10,099 nt of DNA from positions 1-10,099 of the forward strand of contig CALFDI010000299.1 of the NCBI GenBank assembly GCA_937952875.1. Reading direction: 5' to 3'. A model generated the notes under the pieces. That model searched no databases and was not told where the DNA came from. It was given only the letters and a program-made list of their open reading frames with translations. The position numbers were made by a program, and so were the translations under genes. Below, piece after piece: positions 6,801-10,099 of this stretch. How positions within the stretch are numbered: the stretch's first letter is position 1; every line of letters starts with the position of its first letter. This stretch comes from an uncultured Verrucomicrobiales bacterium. Lineage in GTDB: Bacteria; Verrucomicrobiota; Verrucomicrobiia; Verrucomicrobiales; Akkermansiaceae.

Positions 6801-7070
6801 CACGATCCATCACAGCTACTCGGAGAGACCAATGAATTCCGCTATCGCCCAGCAGCTCATGTCATCACCGATGCCAACTTTTCTCCTGAAGATGAAGCAT
6901 TAGCAAGCCTCGCAGCAGCCACCGTCGGGACTGAACTCGTCAAACATTCAGACTCTCCGCTCGCTAAGACATTAAAAGGTAAGCCCTTCGCTAACGGTCG
7001 CCTTGAATTACTCAGATATCTTCATGAGCAATCGATCACTGAAACCACTCACCGTCATGGCCGCGTGTAA
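3879..7070 (+). CDS. putA: Bifunctional proline dehydrogenase / P5C dehydrogenase (PutA)
   Basis: PutA oxidises proline to glutamate: an FAD proline dehydrogenase makes P5C, and an NAD-dependent aldehyde dehydrogenase oxidises the hydrolysed product, with channelling between them. The protein has 1063 residues. An N-terminal helical arm (about 1-110) precedes the proline dehydrogenase barrel (about 180-430), which shows YLSVKISSIFSQ, NLDMEEYRDLDLT, RIVKGANLAMEK and YLVRRLDEN; R412/R413 match the proline-binding arginines. The aldehyde dehydrogenase domain (about 500-915) has PPWNFP (N603), Glu699 in AETSGKN, catalytic Cys733 in GQKCSA and ELFGPVLS. A C-terminal region (about 920-1063) has NEFRYRP and GRLELLRYLHEQSI, as in PutAs with the extra C-terminal domain. 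There is no ribbon-helix-helix domain, so unlike E. coli PutA it should not repress its own gene. The ATG is directly preceded by GAAGGA with no spacer. Confidence 0.97.
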   Translation: MSDTSSSALQNEAPDLVDQACKLAADLLKSAISARTAEEKAEAKKMTRLLADTNGKELTFHLADEVFRPPTHRLQAQTFRRLVSTYGAPDYLTGTQRFLMKTGALASHAFPWIVMPAVTAQIRKDSQRVILPREDEKLGAYFQSRERVNVNLLGEAILGETEAEKRLQQNIVLLEKPNCTYLSVKISSIFSQINLLDQEGTLSTICDRLRRLYRAAISASPDKPKFINLDMEEYRDLDLTYHAFRQTLSEPEFENLEAGIVLQAYLPDSYEVLKELTTWAKTRPASIKVRIVKGANLAMEKVEASHHDWPQAPYTEKVDVDANYKRMLHFACQPENAEKVRVGVASHNLFDIAYALLLRSHYKVEDRVELEMLEGMANDQARVISEAHSPVLFYAPIVRQDDFHSAIAYLVRRLDENTSEENFLAHVFSMTPGDKAWQEQEKRFRDAYAKMDTVFSGARRQQDRHQPVHAPSQFENSPETDWTLPANRQWLSESIQNYSEPEVPGLATLEQVETALETAQAAQPLGDPATTLRKVALELEAARGRLIATMRLDAAKRPFESDVEVSEAVDFANYYADSITAPGFSDGTDATPIGTVVITPPWNFPCAIPCGGILAALVAGNPVIIKPAPETILTAWEMVQCLWSAGVPRDLLQFLPCPDNEVGQALVSSEKVAAVILTGGSETADLFQSWNPQLNLFAETSGKNALIITAASDPDLAIKDLVKSAFGHAGQKCSAASLALIQAEVYDSPSFLSALKDAAESLPVGPATDPAAIVTPLIREAGPDLHRGLTQLDEGESWLLEPKQLSETLWTPGIRIGVKAGSWIHKTELFGPVLSIIRVADLDEAIAVQNSSDFGLTGGLHSLDPDEISLWREKVEVGNAYINRPITGAIVRRQPFGGWKRSSVGPGAKAGGPNYVSQFSHWTEAKLPNSSAKLSPTVTTLLSKLIAQLPDHKERLTAAAKSYAYWWQEEFSQSHDPSQLLGETNEFRYRPAAHVITDANFSPEDEALASLAAATVGTELVKHSDSPLAKTLKGKPFANGRLELLRYLHEQSITETTHRHGRV

Positions 7071-7080
7071 CTAAACACGC
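7063..7080. terminator. Possible bidirectional hairpin at two abutting stop codons
   Basis: GCGTGT (7063-7068) and ACACGC (7075-7080) form a 6-base stem around the loop AACTAA. The hairpin contains both the putA stop (7068-7070) and the stop of the convergent VWA gene (7071-7073). Pairing can resume for two bases beyond one mismatch. There is no T-run on either side, so this is not a classical intrinsic terminator and may have no function. Confidence 0.3.
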
Positions 7081-9563
7081 CGCATTACAATACCTGCAAT
7101 CGTAAACAGAATCGCTAACAGACCAAACAGCGGTGTCGCCGAAGTCCGAATCGTCACAGGATTTACATCGGTAGATTCCACGCTGAGATCTGCGAGTGCC
7201 GCAGGAATGGAGCTATTGAGTTGATATTCAGCTGGATAAGCGCGAGTCCATTGAGTCACCTTAAGCGCTCCAGTCTGAGGATCGAGCAAACGCAAAGCGA
7301 GTCTCTGCTTGCCTGCTGTCGGGAGCGATAATTTGTATGATCCGAGACCTGTTTCTTGAACGGCCACATCTACACTTTTTCCATATTCATCGAGCGCCTC
7401 GATCTCCCACGGGACATTATTCAAGAGGCGCCCGGCTTCATCTGAGCGTTTTACAGTAAGAGACAACACCTCATCAGCATGTGACTTCTGCAGACTAATT
7501 CCAGTGCCTGTATCTTTACGTAAAATGCCGCGTAACACTTGGGCCCAGAACTTTCCACCACCTGACCAGGATAACCACTCTGAGCCCCATTTTTCTGTTA
7601 AGTCAGACGTCCACGCTAAGCCGTTCCCAAGACCGAAACGACTCACTGCGAGCAATGGGTCACCAGTCTCAGCTACTAGAAGAACTTGAGCTGTCGCCTT
7701 AGGGCGTGTCATGACGTAACCGAGGATAAAAGGAAGGTCGGCCTTTTCAAATCCTGACATCAGTGGGTGATCTGTCAGTTGCACGGAGGCGAATAAATCC
7801 TCTTTGATCGCTGACTTCGACGCCTGCATCGTTTCACGGGTAAATATCTGAGGGACATTCGCAGGATCATCCGTTTCATAATAACGCCCTTTTCCCGTCT
7901 CCGCGATCGACGAGAGAAGCGCTCGTGCAGAACCTTCTCCTAACGCGACAGACGAGACAGTCATGCCTGCATCTGCCATCTCTTGAGTGAGAGCTAACAA
8001 GTTAGACTCGCTCGTCTGGCCATCTGTCATGCAGATCACATGCTTAATCTTAGCCGGTGCACTAGCGAGCATATCACGCGCAGCTACCATCGCCGGGTAG
8101 AGATCAGTTCCTCCACTCGCTTGTAGGGAATCGATACTATCTGCGACTTGGTTCCGATTTCCTGCACTCGTGAGGTCACACACGATCTGTGGATTGCTAT
8201 CGAATCCAACTACACCAATATAGTCACGACCACTGAGTAATTCCGCCGCAGCACGTGCAGCCTGCCGCGCTAGCACGATCGGCTGCCCACTCATGGAGCC
8301 AGACTTATCGATCACGAGCACCATCGCCAGAGAAGGCTTTTGCTTTTCTTTTTCAAATCGAGACACCAGAGGCAAGACCTCTTCTACGGGAGTTTTAAAA
8401 TATCCACCTAGGCCAAATGAATTCTCTGAACCTAGCATCGCGAGTCCACCACCGAAGTCCGTCACATACTTCTTGAGCCACTCCATCTGACGAGGACGAA
8501 GTTCAGTAGCTGGCACATCAGCCAGCATGATCGCATCGAACGCGAGCATCTCTTCTAACCGATCAGGCAATCCACGTGCTCCTCGCAGATCGAGTTCGAT
8601 ACCTTGCTCCTTAAGAGCTCGAGAAATCCCTCGCATCTTCTTACTATCATCATGGATGGCGAGCACACGCGGCTTCCCTTTTACTGAAATGGTAGTGCTC
8701 ACCTGATTATTTAAAGGAAAGTGATCATCCACAGGAATCAACTCAGCCGTCCAGACGCTATTCCCTGCTGTCACCATCTCTACATCTGCGTGCGCCAGTG
8801 TTTCTTCAGCCTCTTTAAGCTCTATCTCTTGCTCACCTACGGAGACACCTCGATGGAGAATTCGTAGTCGAGCCTTCATGGCTTTGTTGGAATACAAACG
8901 CACCGCTAGCCGCACGACTTCACCTTGAAAGGCAACCGGAGAACCTGACTCAATACTCACAACTGAGGCTTCGGCCTGAGACAAAGGTGTAATCTGGGCC
9001 AGCTGAATTGATGTTCCCTCTTCTTGGAGGACTTGTATGACGTCATCTACCGGAGATGTCGGAACGCCGTCTGAAAAGACCACAAGCCGCCTAGCCTTAT
9101 CCGCCGGAAATGCGATTTGAGACGCTAGCATCGCTTGGGCGAGATCTGATTCAGCGCGAAAGTCCGCATCAGAGCGTCCATTTTCTACATCAGAAATAAA
9201 GCGATCTATCTGCTCATTCGTCACTGCCTTCAGCTCCCTAGCATATAGATACTGACTGTAGCTATCATCTGCCGTGAGTTGAGACACTTTCTCTTTTATC
9301 TGTAGCACAGCCTCACGCATCCCTACAGAATCCACAGACTCAGAGACATCTATGAGAAAAACAGTATGAACATTATCGCTCTCATTTTTCCAAAACGGAC
9401 GACACAGAGCAAGCAAAACACACAGCACAGCCACACAACGACACGCGAAGGCTAACCGCTTCATCAACGGCGGTCGATCTACTAGAGACGACCACCATGC
9501 ATAGCCTAAAAGCGGAATGAGCAATAAGAGCCACCAAAGAGGTGTAAGTGTGAGAAATTCCAT
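7071..9563 (-). CDS. Membrane protein with two VWA domains and a glutamine-amidotransferase-like domain
   Basis: The 830-residue protein has two N-terminal membrane segments (about 8-27 and 36-58) and one at the C-terminus (TPLFGLLAILFTIAGIVM before RRV). The first VWA domain (about 66-210) has an intact metal site D72-x-S74-x-S76 and VVFSDG. A beta-rich stretch follows, then a class I glutamine-amidotransferase-like domain (about 290-400) with GGGLAMLGSENSFGLGGY. In place of the nucleophile-elbow Cys it has Ser/Glu, so it is probably not a glutaminase. The second VWA domain (about 410-585) has D419-x-S421-x-S423, GGTDLYPAM and MTDGQTS. A further beta-rich region precedes the last membrane segment, so most of the protein should face the periplasm. 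Such proteins occur in MoxR/DUF58/BatA-type operons and probably act in protein assembly or envelope functions; the exact role is unknown. It lies 16 bases downstream of the BatA-like gene and meets putA stop to stop. Confidence 0.85.
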   Translation of the reverse strand: MEFLTLTPLWWLLLLIPLLGYAWWSSLVDRPPLMKRLAFACRCVAVLCVLLALCRPFWKNESDNVHTVFLIDVSESVDSVGMREAVLQIKEKVSQLTADDSYSQYLYARELKAVTNEQIDRFISDVENGRSDADFRAESDLAQAMLASQIAFPADKARRLVVFSDGVPTSPVDDVIQVLQEEGTSIQLAQITPLSQAEASVVSIESGSPVAFQGEVVRLAVRLYSNKAMKARLRILHRGVSVGEQEIELKEAEETLAHADVEMVTAGNSVWTAELIPVDDHFPLNNQVSTTISVKGKPRVLAIHDDSKKMRGISRALKEQGIELDLRGARGLPDRLEEMLAFDAIMLADVPATELRPRQMEWLKKYVTDFGGGLAMLGSENSFGLGGYFKTPVEEVLPLVSRFEKEKQKPSLAMVLVIDKSGSMSGQPIVLARQAARAAAELLSGRDYIGVVGFDSNPQIVCDLTSAGNRNQVADSIDSLQASGGTDLYPAMVAARDMLASAPAKIKHVICMTDGQTSESNLLALTQEMADAGMTVSSVALGEGSARALLSSIAETGKGRYYETDDPANVPQIFTRETMQASKSAIKEDLFASVQLTDHPLMSGFEKADLPFILGYVMTRPKATAQVLLVAETGDPLLAVSRFGLGNGLAWTSDLTEKWGSEWLSWSGGGKFWAQVLRGILRKDTGTGISLQKSHADEVLSLTVKRSDEAGRLLNNVPWEIEALDEYGKSVDVAVQETGLGSYKLSLPTAGKQRLALRLLDPQTGALKVTQWTRAYPAEYQLNSSIPAALADLSVESTDVNPVTIRTSATPLFGLLAILFTIAGIVMRRV

Positions 9564-9579
9564 GCGTTAAAAATTCGGA

Positions 9580-10099
9580 TTAGCCAGCTTTCCTACGGTG
9601 ATAAAGTAGAGTCTCTACGCAGAGAGTCATAAGAGCTATGAACAGTAGCCAGACTGCCAAAGGAAAGCCGGATTCAATAGCTGAGGGAGATTTTAGACCA
9701 GTCACGAGTGGCATCAGACTTTCGGACTCATTCAAAACAGCTGCTCCAAAAATCCAGTGCTTCCCCTCGACTTCTGCCGTATAAATGCCTGGTTGATCGA
9801 CAGTAAGAGACGAGCCAGAAAAGACCTGCCCAGATGGCATCGTCACCGTGCTCGCGTCTCCGGATCTGGGAAGAGTGACGACATTTCCTGTCGCACTGAC
9901 GGACGGAAGTTCTTCATCACGGCCCGCTAGGTGGACAGCAGTATCGTAGACTAAAATAGGAAACCACGGCGAGAGGAAGAAGTCACCTTGAGTAGGATCT
10001 AAGTTAACAACTACCACTGTCTGCTCACCTTTTTGAACTTTGAATATGAGCGGCACTTTTGTCTCAGAGGAAGCGATCACAGTCGCGCCATCCACTAGC
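9580..10099 (-). CDS. BatA-like membrane protein, C-terminal part (5' end outside window)
   Basis: About 173 residues are visible and the frame is open to the right edge, so the true start lies beyond it. The visible part shows VVVVNLDPTQGDFFLSPWFPILVYDTAVHL, split here as VVVVNLDPTQGD and LSPWFPILVYDTAVHL, then a beta region with GIYTAEVEG and FGAAVLNESESL. A single C-terminal membrane segment (AVWLLFIALMTLCVETLLYH) ends in RRKAG. This order (a family-typical segment before a PILV motif, a small beta domain, then a last membrane helix) matches proteins with an N-terminal BatA double-membrane domain; that N-terminal domain is itself not visible. It is the first of two same-strand genes, 16 bases before the VWA protein, and the two are likely translated from one mRNA. 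The function is inferred from family and neighbour only. Confidence 0.7.
   Translation of the reverse strand, partial: LVDGATVIASSETKVPLIFKVQKGEQTVVVVNLDPTQGDFFLSPWFPILVYDTAVHLAGRDEELPSVSATGNVVTLPRSGDASTVTMPSGQVFSGSSLTVDQPGIYTAEVEGKHWIFGAAVLNESESLMPLVTGLKSPSAIESGFPLAVWLLFIALMTLCVETLLYHRRKAG

Noticed and set aside
8350..8700. The amidotransferase-like domain of the VWA protein considered as an active glutaminase
   Set aside because: No nucleophile-elbow Cys (G-x-C-x-G) or His/Glu dyad is visible there, unlike in the pyrG fragment at the left edge.

Overview
This window reads as a chromosomal segment of a Gram-negative bacterium, most likely of the Verrucomicrobiota or the wider PVC group. That placement is an inference from four things: a RAYT transposase with its palindromes, a PAS-AraC regulator, a BatA-like gene next to a tandem VWA / amidotransferase-like membrane protein, and start codons that almost all lack a Shine-Dalgarno sequence. 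No 16S rRNA or other decisive marker is present. Coding density is very high and no gene-free stretch exceeds 100 bases.

Layout. (1) Bases 1-1663, plus strand: the 3' third of pyrG (CTP synthase), then 14 bases later a GH3 family NagZ-like beta-N-acetylhexosaminidase. (2) Bases 1676-2394: a mobile island made of a REP-associated tyrosine transposase (RAYT, minus strand) framed by three copies of one REP-like palindrome. It lies exactly in the space between the convergent genes nagZ and pdxH and damages neither. (3) Bases 2396-3823, minus strand: pdxH (pyridoxamine 5'-phosphate oxidase), preceded by a PAS-AraC transcription regulator that reads in the same direction. (4) Bases 3879-7070, plus strand: putA, a bifunctional proline dehydrogenase / P5C dehydrogenase without a DNA-binding domain, divergent from the regulator across 55 bases. 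(5) Bases 7071-10099, minus strand: a three-segment membrane protein with two VWA domains and a degenerate glutamine-amidotransferase-like domain, and upstream of it the 3' end of a BatA-like membrane protein. The putA and VWA stop codons touch, with no base between them.

How the genes may work together. The PAS-AraC protein sits between putA and pdxH and is the obvious candidate regulator of proline catabolism, because this PutA cannot repress itself. P5C, the PutA intermediate, is known to react with and inactivate pyridoxal 5'-phosphate, so a PLP-making enzyme beside putA could have a repair role; this is a hypothesis. The VWA/BatA-like pair looks like part of the widespread MoxR/DUF58/BatA type of operon continuing beyond the right edge. 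The most distinctive structure is the RAYT with its palindromes, including a 24-base perfect inverted repeat whose left copy contains the transposase stop codon.
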